Assembly (NCBI GenBank): GCA_035537875.1 | Contig: DATLLJ010000144.1 | Coordinates: 7,028-71,027, forward strand | Length of the DNA stretch: 64,000 nucleotides | Source: DATLLJ01 sp035537875 | GTDB lineage: Bacteria; Acidobacteriota; Vicinamibacteria; Vicinamibacterales; CAVVIG01 | Direction: 5' to 3' | Shown: positions 8,886-17,011 of the stretch, in pieces | Numbering within the stretch: the first letter of the stretch is position 1 | Layout of the letters: every line of letters begins with the position of its first letter | Notes under the pieces: generated by a model | The model's database searches: none | Told to the model about the DNA's origin: nothing | Seen by the model: only the letters and a program-made list of their open reading frames with translations | Made by a program: the position numbers and the translations under genes

Positions 8886-10628
8886 ATGCGAATGCTCTTG
8901 CTCGTGCTGTCGGTCGCGCTCGCGTGGGGATGCGCGCGCTCTGAACCCGCCCCCGCGGTCGCCTCGTCGGATGCGCGAGTCCGTGCACTCGCCGACGCGT
9001 ACCTCGACGGTTTCTTCGAGCGCAACCCGGACGAAGTGACCTCGTACGGGGTTCCGGGCCACGGTCACGATCGGCTTCCGGATAATTCGCTGGACGCGCT
9101 GGCTGCGTGGCACGCCAAAGAGGACGCATGGCTCGCCGAGGCGAAGCAGATCGATCCGTCGACGATCAAGGCCTCGCCGCTGCGTGCGACCTATGCGATT
9201 ACGCGGGAGGCGCTGGAGGGCGCCGTCGTCAGGCGCGTCTGCCGCAGCGAGTTGTGGGGCGTCAGCCAGTTCGCCAACAGCTGGCAGGCCTGGTTCGGAT
9301 ATCTCGTGACGATCCAGGCGGTGGGGACCGACCAGGCCCGTCGTGATGCGCTGACGCGCTGGGGCGCGCTGCCTCAATACCTCGAGACCGAGATCGCCAA
9401 CCTCCGGGACGGCCTCGAGCGCGGCTATTCCGCGCCCAAGGGCAACGTCCGCCTGGCCATCGATCAGATGAACAGTCTGATTGCGACGCCGCTCAAGGAC
9501 TCGCCGTTCGACTCGCCAGCCGTGCGCGATCAGACGCCGGCGTTTCAGCAGGAATTCGACGCGCTGGTGGCCGATCGCATCGTTCCCGCCATTCGCAAGT
9601 ACCGCGACTTTCTCCAACAGGAGTACCTCCCCGCGGCGCGCGAGACCATCGCCGTGTCGACGAACCCGGATGGAGCCGCCTGCTACGATGCGTCCATCCG
9701 CGCTCATAGCTCGCTTGCGGTCGGCGCGAAGGAGGTGCACGCGCTCGGGCTGGAGCAAATCGAGCGGCTGACCGGCGAAATGCGAACCATTGCCGAGCGC
9801 TCGTTCGGGACGTCCGACGTGCCGGCGCTCCTCCAGCGGCTGCGAACCGACCGCAAGTACATGTTCAAGGGGCGAGAGGAGCTGATTGAGTACTCGCAGG
9901 CGGCGCTGGCCCGCGCCAAGGCTGCGGCGCCGACGTGGTTCGGTCTGCTCCCGAAAGCCGATGTGGTGATCGAGCCCTACCCGGCGTTTCGGGAAAAGAG
10001 CGGCCCGAACGAATACGTCCCGCCGGCCGAAGATGGCAGCCGCCCGGCGACGTTCTTCATCAGCGCGTACGAAGCGGAAAAGAAAAGCAGAGCGATCCCC
10101 GAGTCCACGGCCTTTCACGAGACCATCCCGGGACATCATCTCCAGATCGCGATTGCGATGGAGCGAAAGGCGATTCACCCGATTGGTCGGTATATCGGCA
10201 ACAGCGGTTACTCCGAAGGCTGGGCGCTCTACAGCGAGCGCCTGGCCGACGAGATGAAGCTGTTTTCGAGCGACCTCGACCGGCTCGGCATGCTGTCGTC
10301 GCAGGCCCTTCGTGCGGCGCGTCTGGTCGTCGATACAGGGCTGCACACGCTCGGCTGGAACCGGCAGCAGGCCATCGACTACATGCTCGCTCACACGTCG
10401 GAATCAGTAGGTGACGTCACGTCGGAGGTGGATCGCTACATCATCTATCCCGGCCAGGCCACGTCCTACATGTTGGGGATGCTCGAGATCCAGGGCGCGC
10501 GTGCCCAGGCGGAAATGCGGCTCGGCTCGAGGTTTGATATCAGGAAGTTCCACGATCTGGTGCTCGAAGACGGCGCGGTGCCCGTCACGTTTTTGAGAGA
10601 CAAGGTCGGGCAGTGGACGGGGGACTAA
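8886..10628 (+). CDS. DUF885 family lipoprotein, putative metallopeptidase
   Basis: 580-residue exported protein of the DUF885 family, whose members are thought to be zinc carboxypeptidase-like enzymes. The N-terminus MRMLLLVLSVALAWGC is a lipoprotein signal with the cysteine at residue 16. The diagnostic motif STAFHETIPGHHLQIA (about residue 415) supplies the HExxxH-type metal ligands, followed by YSEGWALYSERLADE and the conserved C-terminal GQATSYMLGM. A TATGAT -10 element at 8874-8879 lies six bases before ATG 8886, so the mRNA would begin at or next to the start codon. It is a single-gene unit, followed by a palindromic element. Confidence 0.85.
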   Translation: MRMLLLVLSVALAWGCARSEPAPAVASSDARVRALADAYLDGFFERNPDEVTSYGVPGHGHDRLPDNSLDALAAWHAKEDAWLAEAKQIDPSTIKASPLRATYAITREALEGAVVRRVCRSELWGVSQFANSWQAWFGYLVTIQAVGTDQARRDALTRWGALPQYLETEIANLRDGLERGYSAPKGNVRLAIDQMNSLIATPLKDSPFDSPAVRDQTPAFQQEFDALVADRIVPAIRKYRDFLQQEYLPAARETIAVSTNPDGAACYDASIRAHSSLAVGAKEVHALGLEQIERLTGEMRTIAERSFGTSDVPALLQRLRTDRKYMFKGREELIEYSQAALARAKAAAPTWFGLLPKADVVIEPYPAFREKSGPNEYVPPAEDGSRPATFFISAYEAEKKSRAIPESTAFHETIPGHHLQIAIAMERKAIHPIGRYIGNSGYSEGWALYSERLADEMKLFSSDLDRLGMLSSQALRAARLVVDTGLHTLGWNRQQAIDYMLAHTSESVGDVTSEVDRYIIYPGQATSYMLGMLEIQGARAQAEMRLGSRFDIRKFHDLVLEDGAVPVTFLRDKVGQWTGD

Positions 10629-10707
10629 GCTGACTGGCCGTTGTGCGCGCCAACCCCACAGGGCACAGTGGCACCGCTCGCGCCGGATGGCGAGCGATTC
10701 GAACTAA

Positions 10708-10869
10708 AGTACTGCGTTTCACAATTGAGGCGACGTATCGGCCGCCGGGGCGTCCCGCCTCGCGGCGTTGCTCGTCGGTCAAATGCTCCCGGCATTCTCC
10801 CTCCTCGCGCCTTGCGATCCGGGCGCCGCGGCACCCGAATACGCCACCGTAATTGTGAAACGCAGTACT
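10708..10869. mobile_element. MITE-like palindromic element, 162 bp
   Basis: Perfect 19-base terminal inverted repeats, AGTACTGCGTTTCACAATT at 10708-10726 and its reverse complement at 10851-10869, enclose 124 bp of GC-rich non-coding DNA. No transposase. The right end lies five bases from the stop of the Uma2 gene. The AGTACT end also occurs on the 67-bp repeats at 13159 and 19001. A non-autonomous element or extragenic palindrome is the simplest reading. Confidence 0.7.
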
Positions 10870-10873
10870 AAGC

Positions 10874-11443
10874 TCAGGCCGCCGGATCGGGAACCACGTC
10901 GATCGGACGGAGGCTCAGCGTCGAGAGCAGGGGAGAGCGAACGGCTTCTGCGCCGGTGGCGCTGCTCGCAAGCACGAACTGATCTCCGCTCAGCCCATAG
11001 ACCTCGATCCTGGTCGCATCCGGATCGACTATCCAGTACTCGGGCACGCGATGACGGGCCAGGAGCCGCATCTTCCTGCAGCGATCGTTCGCCGCGGTGC
11101 TCGGCGAGAGGATCTCGACGGCCAGATCCGGGCCCTGCCTCGTGACCTTTCGCAGGTTGATGACGTGCAGGCGCTCCCGGGTGAAGAGCAAAAGATCTGG
11201 CTGCACGACATCGTAATCCGTCAGAACGATATCAAGGGGCGCGTACAAGACGACGCCCCCATGTGCGCGGGTATAATCGCGCAGGACGTCGTACAGGCGC
11301 GCGGAGACGACCTGGTGCAGCGGCAGCGGTGACGGGACCACGTAGACCTCGCCGTCGTACAACTCGTACCGGCGGCCGTCGTCGGGCCACTGCTCGAGAT
11401 CCGCAAAGCTGACGCGCGGATGCCCAGCCGTCACGCCGGTCAT
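10874..11443 (-). CDS. Uma2 family (DUF820) putative restriction-endonuclease-fold protein
   Basis: 189 residues from ATG 11443. The Uma2 family has a PD-(D/E)XK nuclease-like fold and is abundant as scattered paralogs in cyanobacteria and Acidobacteriota; function is unknown. Visible family features are RYELYDGEVYVVPSP near the N-terminus, DVVQPDLLLF, PDLAVEILSPSTAANDR (the Asp and Glu-x-Leu of the nuclease core) and PEYWIVDPDATRIEVY. A longer start at 11485 is possible but adds 14 residues outside the family pattern. A second member is at 41439-42005. The gene lies next to toxin-antitoxin genes, but nothing ties it to them. Confidence 0.85.
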   Translation of the reverse strand: MTGVTAGHPRVSFADLEQWPDDGRRYELYDGEVYVVPSPLPLHQVVSARLYDVLRDYTRAHGGVVLYAPLDIVLTDYDVVQPDLLLFTRERLHVINLRKVTRQGPDLAVEILSPSTAANDRCRKMRLLARHRVPEYWIVDPDATRIEVYGLSGDQFVLASSATGAEAVRSPLLSTLSLRPIDVVPDPAA

Positions 11444-11641
11444 TGTACATCGTCGTCTTGCGAGGGTCGTGCCGGGAGAAATCATTCAGGAACTTGAGAT
11501 CCGGCCGTGAAGGGTTGCAGAATCTGCGCGCTCTTCTTTCTTCTCAGTGCAGGCTTTCAACGTTTTCGAGTCAGCGTCTCGGTGTCCAGTCAAGCATGGA
11601 AGCGCGCGACGGGGCGGCGCGGCGGCGGCAAGGCTGTTCGC

Positions 11642-11670
11642 TTGCTCCAGGTGCAGGCAATGCCTATACT
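11642..11670 (+). promoter_or_regulatory. Promoter of the vapBC module, probably leaderless
   Basis: TTGCTC at 11642-11647, 17-base spacer, TATACT at 11665-11670. The expected start point, 7 bases after the -10 box, is 11677, which is the A of the antitoxin ATG. Confidence 0.6.
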
Positions 11671-11676
11671 CTATGC

Positions 11677-11919
11677 ATGCAGTACACGATCCGCGGGATC
11701 CCGGCGGCCCTCGACGGCGCCCTGCGGGCCCGGGCGCGTCAGGCGGGCAAGAGCTTGAACGAGGCGGCGATCGACGCCCTGGCCGAGGGCGCCGGCATCG
11801 CGGGCGTTCCACGGAAGCGGCGCGACTTCGGCGACATCGTCGGAACGTGGAAATCTGACAAGGCGCTCGAATTGGCACTCGCTGCGCAGGATGCGGTCGA
11901 CCCGGACCTTTGGCGGTGA
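11677..11919 (+). CDS. Arc/FitA-like antitoxin of a VapBC module
   Basis: 80-residue antitoxin. The N-terminus MQYTIRGIPAALDGALRARA followed by GKSLNEAAIDAL fits a short ribbon-helix-helix DNA-binding domain of the FitA/VapB type (strand, helix, turn, helix). The C-terminal RRDFGDIVGTW and DPDLWR is the usual toxin-binding tail. The stop TGA (11917-11919) overlaps the toxin start GTG (11916), the normal coupling for such modules. No Shine-Dalgarno is needed, since the promoter puts +1 on the ATG. It should neutralise the PIN toxin and autoregulate the operon. Confidence 0.82.
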   Translation: MQYTIRGIPAALDGALRARARQAGKSLNEAAIDALAEGAGIAGVPRKRRDFGDIVGTWKSDKALELALAAQDAVDPDLWR

Positions 11920-12299
11920 GAGTAGCCCTCGACACGAACCGTTACGTGGATCTCTGCAGGGGCGTCGCAGAGACCGTGACTCTTCTCGAAGAGGCCGAGG
12001 TCATTGTCCTGCCCTTTGTCGTGGTCGGCGAGCTGCGCGCCGGCTTCGGCTACGGGCGACGCCCGGCGGAAAACGAACGCGTCCTCCGTCGCTTCCTCGT
12101 GAAGGACGGCGTGCAGGTGATGTTCGCGGACGACCAGACCACGCACCATTACGCATCCGTCTTCCGTCAGCTGCGGAAGCAGGGCACGCCGATTCCGACC
12201 AACGACATGTGGCTGGCAGCGCTGGTCCTGCAGCACAATCTCGCGCTGCACGCGCGGGATCGACACTTCGACCATCTGCCCCAGCTCGTCCGGGTCTGA
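11916..12299 (+). CDS. vapC: VapC-type PIN-domain ribonuclease toxin
   Basis: 127-residue PIN-domain toxin of a type II module. PIN toxins are Mg2+-dependent ribonucleases, often cutting tRNA or rRNA. The acidic residues are visible: first Asp in VALDTNRYVDL, Glu in VVVGELRAGF, Asp in IPTNDMWLAALVLQ and Asp in ALHARDRHFDHLPQL. The GTG start at 11916 overlaps the antitoxin stop. All catalytic positions are present and the frame is intact, so the toxin should be active, unlike its neighbour at 12401-12799. Confidence 0.88.
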   Translation: MRVALDTNRYVDLCRGVAETVTLLEEAEVIVLPFVVVGELRAGFGYGRRPAENERVLRRFLVKDGVQVMFADDQTTHHYASVFRQLRKQGTPIPTNDMWLAALVLQHNLALHARDRHFDHLPQLVRV

Positions 12300-12400
12300 A
12301 CAGGGCCTGACGCGATGCAGTCCGAGCCGGGTGGAGCGTGCCCTCCCTTCGCGTGTCTGCTCGACCCCAGCTTCAAATCCGGCTTTGAACGACATGATTC

Positions 12401-12799
12401 TCAGGCGAGGATGGAAAAGCGGCGGCGTCGGCCCGGACGATCGATCGAGAAATGCCTGCGGTCGAGCGTGAAGATGGTCGTGAGCGCGTCCCGCTCGGCC
12501 ACGCGCACCAGTGCCGCGTCGGCCAGGTCCATCGGCAGGTCGCGATACTTGTCCATCAGCTCGCGCATGCGCGGCGAGTCGCGCTCGTCGAGCGGAGCCA
12601 GTGCCAGCGCCTCGGTCTCGAGACGGCTCCAGAGCGCCTACTGCGCGAGCCACGAGCCGCCGAGCAGATACATGGCTTCGGTGAACGCCGGCCAGACCGT
12701 GACGAGCGTCTTGAGCGTGGTGACACACGCCTCGTGTTTGGGGTCGGCCCGGTCGAAGATCGCGACGAGCGGGCCGACGTCAACGAGGACGTCGCCCAC
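12401..12799 (-). pseudogene. PIN-domain toxin interrupted by an in-frame amber codon
   Basis: Reading leftwards from GTG 12799 gives a PIN toxin starting VGDVLVDVGPLVAIF. Codon 54 is TAG (12638-12640), after YLLGGSWLAQ. The frame then continues without shift through PMDLADAALVRVAE and FTLDRRHFSIDR to a normal stop. All four acidic sites remain: Asp in VDVGP, Glu in FTEAM, Asp in DLADAA and Asp in TLDRRH. The start overlaps the end of the antitoxin gene by 20 bases. A single base change (for example CAG or TGG to TAG) inactivates it; sequencing error or suppression cannot be excluded. Confidence 0.75.
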
Positions 12800-13046
12800 G
12801 GGCCTGTTTTCGAACGATTGCCGCGAGCTGTTCCCCGGTCGTTCTTTCGGAGTCGCGCGCGCCGAGGCTCACGATCCCGATCACGTCGAGCCAGGCATCG
12901 TAGGGACGCCGGCCCGCGTCGCCCTGGCTGACGTCGTACTGGGCCAGGGCTTCACGTACGACATCCGAGCGCGACAGTCCGCGCCGCTTGACGAGGGCGT
13001 TCAGGGTTCGCTCGGTTTTCGGGCTGAGGCGGACCGTCAGGGCCAT
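12780..13046 (-). CDS. Ribbon-helix-helix (CopG-like) antitoxin
   Basis: 88 residues. The N-terminus ALTVRLSPKTERTLNALV followed by GLSRSDVVREAL is a classic ribbon-helix-helix: a beta strand, a helix, a turn and a second helix. The rest is a charged tail (YDVSQGDAGRRPYDAWL) ending RKQARGRRPR. ATG 13046 has GGAG upstream. An AT-rich near-palindrome at 13061-13082, unusual in this GC-rich region, is a likely operator. It pairs with the PIN gene that overlaps its 3' end; because that toxin is broken, the antitoxin may now be an orphan. Confidence 0.82.
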   Translation of the reverse strand: MALTVRLSPKTERTLNALVKRRGLSRSDVVREALAQYDVSQGDAGRRPYDAWLDVIGIVSLGARDSERTTGEQLAAIVRKQARGRRPR

Positions 13047-13158
13047 GAAGACTCCAGGTAATACACATAATTATCACGTGTCAGCCCCCGGTCAATTCCT
13101 GGCCGACCAGAGATAGTCGCCGTGGCTCGCGCGGCACAATCGGAAGTCTCCGTGAACC

Positions 13159-13225
13159 AGTACTACTGTGTCGGTACGTCGTGATGTTCGGCCGCAAACC
13201 GGCCGCGTCCGCGAACCGGGTCGAC
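13159..13225. repeat. 67-bp dispersed repeat within a palindromic element, copy 1
   Basis: Starts AGTACT, contains CGGCCGCAAACCGGCCGCG and ends GTCGAC. A second 67-bp copy in the opposite orientation is at 19001-19067, differing mainly in a short stretch after AGTACT. Copy 1 is part of a larger imperfect palindrome: its CGTGAT...CGCGAACCG arm (from about 13183) is mirrored at about 13340-13381, and CGGGAACCCGCGTC is mirrored by GACGCGGGTTCCCG further in. The 408-bp gap between the antitoxin (13046) and the PD40 remnant (13455) holds this element and the repeat at 13391, and no gene I can support. Confidence 0.7.
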
Positions 13226-13390
13226 GGCGCGGGAACCCGCGTCTCCGCGACATGTCGGCAGCACACCGCAGGTCCGTGACCTGCGGGGGACTTCGGCGCC
13301 TGCGACGCGGGTTCCCGTCTGACGCGTGCGACGCGCCGCTCCAACGGTTCGCGGCCGCAGCCAGTTTCCGGCCGATCACGAAAGAACAAC

Positions 13391-13430
13391 AAGCGAATGC
13401 TTTTCATGTTCTTGTGATTTCGTGGCCGAT
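13391..13430. repeat. Dispersed TTCGTGG-type repeat, copy 1
   Basis: A 40-bp stretch beginning AAGCGAATGCTTTT and ending GTGATTTCGTGGCCGAT recurs with few changes at 60016-60054. A shorter relative, CCACGAAGACACGAAAACA, is at 27905. These lie between genes and look like a known style of short extragenic repeat built on CACGAA units. Confidence 0.6.
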
Positions 13431-13454
13431 CGATGCAGTCCTGGCGACATCGTC

Positions 13455-13994
13455 TTACGGCCTCTTCAGCAGTCCCGGCCAGTCGGAAATCACCTGAATC
13501 GCGCTGGCTTGAGCCGGTCCGGCCGATACGGTGACGACAAACCGCTGACCATCGCCGGTCACGACATACGGTCTTGCGTCCGGTGAAACCAACTTCGTTT
13601 GAAAGAGTGCGCGAGGAGTGCCCGGTACGAACGAGACATCGGTGCGAACGTCCACGGCCATCATTGTTCCATCGGGGGCCAGGAAAAAGAGCTCACGGCC
13701 GTCGCGTCGCCATTGGGGCTGAACGCCACCACTACCGGATACCTGCCACTTGGTGCCGGTTGGGGGAAACGGAATCACGTACACCTGGCTCTGACCCGAC
13801 TCGGAGGAACGGAAGGCGATCCACTTCCCATCCGGAGCAAACGCTGCCTGGTCAACGGCTCCCGCTGCCGGTTCGTAAACGAGAACCGGCTTTTGACTTC
13901 CCTCCAGGGAATACGCCAGCAACTGTCCCGGGGCTCGAACGGGCTCAGTCTGTCTGCGGATTCGCTCGAACGCAAACGCGGTTGATTTCGCCAC
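13455..13994 (-). pseudogene. C-terminal remnant of a PD40/TolB-type propeller protein
   Basis: The reading frame, about 180 residues, is only the end of a larger protein. It carries PD40 repeats typical of TolB-like propellers: FAPDGKWIAFRSSESGQSQVYV, then QPQWRRDGRELFFLAPDG and a closing GDGQRFVVTV. In Acidobacteriota this tail is usually attached to membrane serine/threonine kinases, but no kinase domain is present here. Upstream, up to about 14080, another frame shows WSDAQILPFAPGDG, which fits an earlier part of such a protein, so the gene is both shifted and truncated. The MITE-like element at 14151 lies just beyond and may mark the break. Confidence 0.65.
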
Positions 13995-14150
13995 CCGACG
14001 ATGGCATCGTCGTCGCGGTGGGTTGGCAAGTTTTGCGGACCCGTCCCCGGGTGCAAATGGCAGGATCTGCGCGTCTGACCACGTCTTTCCGCACCTGGCG
14101 AGGGCGACACGGGCGGAACGCTCCGTGCACTACATGATCCGAAAAGCGGC

Positions 14151-14330
14151 GTGTTGACGCGCTGTGGCGCGAAGCCCTGCGGAGGTCAGGCCGACACGCA
14201 TCGCCTGACCGCGCGAAAGGTGGTGGGGACCACGCCAGGTCAGGGACCTGGCGTCACGCGGCCCGGGGCGACCCTCGCAGCGCGGGTCCGGCCACCGAAG
14301 CCGGGCTTCGCGACGCAGTGCGTCAACACA
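14151..14330. mobile_element. 180-bp MITE-like element, copy 1
   Basis: Ends are inverted repeats: GTGTTGACGCGCTGTGGCGC at the left and, reversed, TGTTGACGCACTGCGTCGC at the right. Internal hairpins include CGCCAGGTCAGGGACCTGGC. A second copy, in the opposite orientation and closely similar over its whole length, is at 39341-39515. No coding capacity for a transposase, so mobilisation would be in trans. Confidence 0.8.
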
Positions 14331-14377
14331 ATCGCACTTAGGGATCAGTCCAGAGAATGCCGCTTCGTTCTGAGGCT

Positions 14378-14797
14378 ATGACGAACCTCGACCAACCAGT
14401 CACTTGTCGCGAGCTTCGCGAAGAGCTCAAGGCTTTTGCGACCAAGGAGGACCTGAAGGCGTTCGCGACCAAAGAGGACCTGAAGGCCTTTGCCACCAAG
14501 GAGGACCTGAAGGCCTTTGCCACGAAAGAGGACCTGAAAGCCTTTGCGACCAGGGATGACCTGCTCGCGATGCGTGACGAGTTGCGGACTCACTTCAACG
14601 TGGTCGCTGAGAGCTTCAAGAGCGATTTGGCGAACCTGTACGACTGGACACGGACGAACGTCGATGGCCTTTCTGTGCGCGTCGGGGCAATCGAGACAGG
14701 ACACGGTGGCCGCCTGCTTTCACTCGAAACGCGCGTCACCAGTCTCGAGTTGAAGCAGCCGCAAAAAAAGGCGAGTCGGCGCCGCAGCGGCAAGTAG
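14378..14797 (+). CDS. Small coiled-coil protein with five 9-residue repeats
   Basis: 139 residues from ATG 14378 (an earlier ATG at 14357 is possible). After MTNLDQPVTCRELREEL come five tandem copies of KAFATKEDL (last one KAFATRDDL), then a predicted helical region (AMRDELRTHFNVVAESFKSDLANLYDW) and a basic tail KKASRRRSGK. Repeat-number variation of this kind (ATKEDL units) is common in small bacterial proteins of unknown function predicted to form coiled coils. It is convergent with rarA, whose stop is 11 bases away, and starts about 50 bases after a MITE-like element. Confidence 0.7.
   Translation: MTNLDQPVTCRELREELKAFATKEDLKAFATKEDLKAFATKEDLKAFATKEDLKAFATRDDLLAMRDELRTHFNVVAESFKSDLANLYDWTRTNVDGLSVRVGAIETGHGGRLLSLETRVTSLELKQPQKKASRRRSGK
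14429..14563 (+). repeat. Five tandem 27-bp repeats
   Basis: Five in-frame 27-bp units (14429, 14456, 14483, 14510, 14537) encode KAFATKEDL. Units differ by a few silent bases and the last by two residues, so copy number can change without a frameshift. Confidence 0.9.
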
Positions 14798-14808
14798 CCG
14801 TCGCCACT

Positions 14809-16167
14809 TTACTTCTTACTTCTAAGTTCCGCCCTCCTTCTTTTCTTGATCTCCTCCCACCCCTCGAGCCGCCGCTTGATTTCCTTTTCGAAGCCGCGCT
14901 CTTTCGGCTCGTAATACTTGCGATCCGCGAGCGCGGGCGGCAGGCACGACATGTCCGCAACGGCGTCGGCTTCGTCGTGCGCGTAGCGGTAGCCTTTTCC
15001 GTACTCCAGCTCCTTCATCAGCCTGGTCGGGGCATTGCGCAGATGCAGTGGTACCGGTTCGGCCACATCGTTGTGCGCGTCTGCCGCGGCCTGGTTGTAA
15101 GCGGCGTAGACGGCGTTGCTTTTCGGGGCGGTCGCGAGGTAAATCGCCGCCTGGGCGAGCGAAGTGTTGCCCTCCGGCATGCCGATGAAGTGGACTGCAT
15201 CCTTTGCCGCCACAGCCACCGTCAGCGCCTGAGGATCCGCGTTCCCGACGTCTTCTGAAGCAAAACGGACCAGCCTTCGCGCGATATACAGAGGATCCTC
15301 GCCGGCCTCGACCATACGCGCCAGCCAATATACGGCCGCATCCGGGTCGCTGTTGCGCATCGACTTGTGCAGCGCCGAAATGAGGTTGTAGTGCTCCTCT
15401 CCGGTCTTGTCATAGAGGAGCGCGCGGCGCTGAATGGTCTCCTGGACGCGTGCCAGGTTGATTCGCCGCACACCGTCAACGACTGGCGCGGCGGCGACGC
15501 TCAACTCGAGGAGGTTCAACGCGACCCTAGCGTCGCCGTTGGCGTACCGGGCGACGGCGAGAATCGTGTCCTCGTCGATGTCCACCGGCGTCGCGCCAAG
15601 ACCCCGGTCGCCATCGGCAAGGGCGCGCGTCAGAATCGACGCCACCTCGGACGTGGTCAACCCTCGCAGCACGAAGACTTTCGAACGTGACAGCAGCGCC
15701 GCGTTCACCTCGAACGAAGGATTTTCTGTCGTCGCGCCGATGAGGACGATGTCGCCGGCTTCGACACGTGGCAGGAAGGCGTCCTGCTGCGCCTTGTTGA
15801 ACCGGTGGATCTCGTCGATGAACACGATCGTGCGGCGGCCCGTGGTACGGCGGGTCCGCTCCGCTTCGCTCATCACGTCACGGATTTCCTTGATTCCAGC
15901 CAGCACGGCACTGAAGGCGACAAACCGCGCCCGGGTCGTCTCCGCGACGATGCGGGCCAGTGTGGTCTTGCCGGTGCCCGGGGGCCCCCAGAGAATGATC
16001 GATTGCAGAAGGTCGCGCTCGATGGCTTCGCGAAGCGGCTTGCCCGGAGCGAGCAGCTCGTCCTGGCCGACGAACTCCTCGAACGTGCGCGGTCTCATCC
16101 GTTCGGCTAACGGAGCGGGCACCGAGTCAGCCGGGGTAACGTTTTCGTCGGGAAACAGCGAATCCAT
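14809..16167 (-). CDS. rarA: Replication-associated recombination protein A (AAA+ ATPase)
   Basis: 452-residue RarA/MgsA/WRNIP1-type AAA+ protein that acts at stalled replication forks and interacts with SSB and clamp-loader systems. Walker A is GPPGTGKTT, Walker B VFIDEIHRF, sensor 1 LIGATTENPSFEVN and the arginine finger region LLSRSKV. The C-terminal tetramerisation part contains LISALHKSMRNSDPDAA and the family-typical KYYEPKERGFEKEI. ATG 16167 (MDSLFPDENV) is used; the frame stays open upstream, but that stretch overlaps the methyltransferase gene. The 20-base gap to that gene on the same strand suggests one operon. Confidence 0.95.
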   Translation of the reverse strand: MDSLFPDENVTPADSVPAPLAERMRPRTFEEFVGQDELLAPGKPLREAIERDLLQSIILWGPPGTGKTTLARIVAETTRARFVAFSAVLAGIKEIRDVMSEAERTRRTTGRRTIVFIDEIHRFNKAQQDAFLPRVEAGDIVLIGATTENPSFEVNAALLSRSKVFVLRGLTTSEVASILTRALADGDRGLGATPVDIDEDTILAVARYANGDARVALNLLELSVAAAPVVDGVRRINLARVQETIQRRALLYDKTGEEHYNLISALHKSMRNSDPDAAVYWLARMVEAGEDPLYIARRLVRFASEDVGNADPQALTVAVAAKDAVHFIGMPEGNTSLAQAAIYLATAPKSNAVYAAYNQAAADAHNDVAEPVPLHLRNAPTRLMKELEYGKGYRYAHDEADAVADMSCLPPALADRKYYEPKERGFEKEIKRRLEGWEEIKKRRRAELRSKK

Positions 16168-16187
16168 GTGAGTGTGGGCGCCTCTGA

Positions 16188-16973
16188 CTACATCGCGTAC
16201 GCGCGCTGCCGGCGCGCTTCGTAGACGATCACCGCGGCACTGACGGCAACGTTGAGGGATTCCACGCCCGCCGCCATCGGGATCGCCACAGTCTGGTCGG
16301 AGGCGGCCACCTCTGAGGCCGACAGACCGGATCCCTCGCTGCCGACCACGATTGCTGACGGACCGCGAAGATCGATCTCGAAGAACGGCGCGCCCCCTCT
16401 TGGAACGGTCGCGAGAATCCGGCAGCCGTATTCTCGTGCCTCGTCGATCGCGCGTCTGCTGTCCCGATGCAGCAGAACGGGCAGGCGCAGGGCGCTTCCC
16501 ATCGATCCCCGCAGCGCCTTCCACCCAAATGGATCCGCGCAGGCGCCGGCGCAGACAACCCCCGTGGCGCCGCCTGCTTCGGCCACGCGGATGATGGCCC
16601 CGACGTTCCCAGGGTCCTGCACGTCGACCGCGATCACGACCAGGGGAATCCCTTGGTAAAGCCGGGACCCCGAGGCTCGACGCGCCTCAGCTATTGCCAC
16701 GATGGGACTGGAGGATCGGACGGGACTGAGGGCACGCATGACGGCGGCCGTCACCGTGGTGACAGGGACGGCCCGCTTCCGCAAACGTTCGGCCAATGCG
16801 CTCACCTCATGCGCGTCACCTGTTGTGGCCGCCTCTAACACCGGTACCCCAGCCGCGAGGGCGTCCTCAATCAAGTGAGCGCCGTCGAGCAGCAATCGAT
16901 CGGAACGATCTCCACGCGCGACCGTGCGGAAACGGGCGACGATGGGGTTTTGCCTACTGGTGATAGCGGGCAC
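16188..16973 (-). CDS. SpoU/TrmH family RNA 2'-O-methyltransferase
   Basis: 261-residue SPOUT-class methyltransferase predicted to 2'-O-methylate ribose in rRNA or tRNA using S-adenosylmethionine. An N-terminal substrate-binding domain (ITSRQNPIVARFR to LLLDGAHLIEDAL) precedes the knotted catalytic domain with its three motifs: VQDPGNVGAIIRVAEA (motif 1), VVGSEGSGLS (motif 2) and IPMAAGVESLNVAVSAAV (motif 3). Which nucleotide it modifies cannot be read from sequence; RlmB- and TsnR-like relatives are alternatives. It precedes rarA on the same strand and is divergent from greA. Confidence 0.9.
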   Translation of the reverse strand: MPAITSRQNPIVARFRTVARGDRSDRLLLDGAHLIEDALAAGVPVLEAATTGDAHEVSALAERLRKRAVPVTTVTAAVMRALSPVRSSSPIVAIAEARRASGSRLYQGIPLVVIAVDVQDPGNVGAIIRVAEAGGATGVVCAGACADPFGWKALRGSMGSALRLPVLLHRDSRRAIDEAREYGCRILATVPRGGAPFFEIDLRGPSAIVVGSEGSGLSASEVAASDQTVAIPMAAGVESLNVAVSAAVIVYEARRQRAYAM

Positions 16974-17011
16974 GCCAGGAAGAATAGCACTGTGGTACGA
17001 TGATCCCGCTC

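Noticed and set aside
10629..10869. Small open frames in both directions inside the 162-bp palindromic element
   Set aside because: They arise from the GC-rich palindrome, have no start signals, and their predicted products are Arg-rich and match each other only because of the inverted repeats.
14429..14563. Possible CRISPR array (five 27-bp repeats)
   Set aside because: Repeats are directly adjacent without spacers, are in frame, and encode KAFATKEDL; they are protein repeats.
16168..16524. Upstream extension of rarA by about 119 residues
   Set aside because: It lies inside the methyltransferase gene on the same strand in another frame and lacks family similarity.
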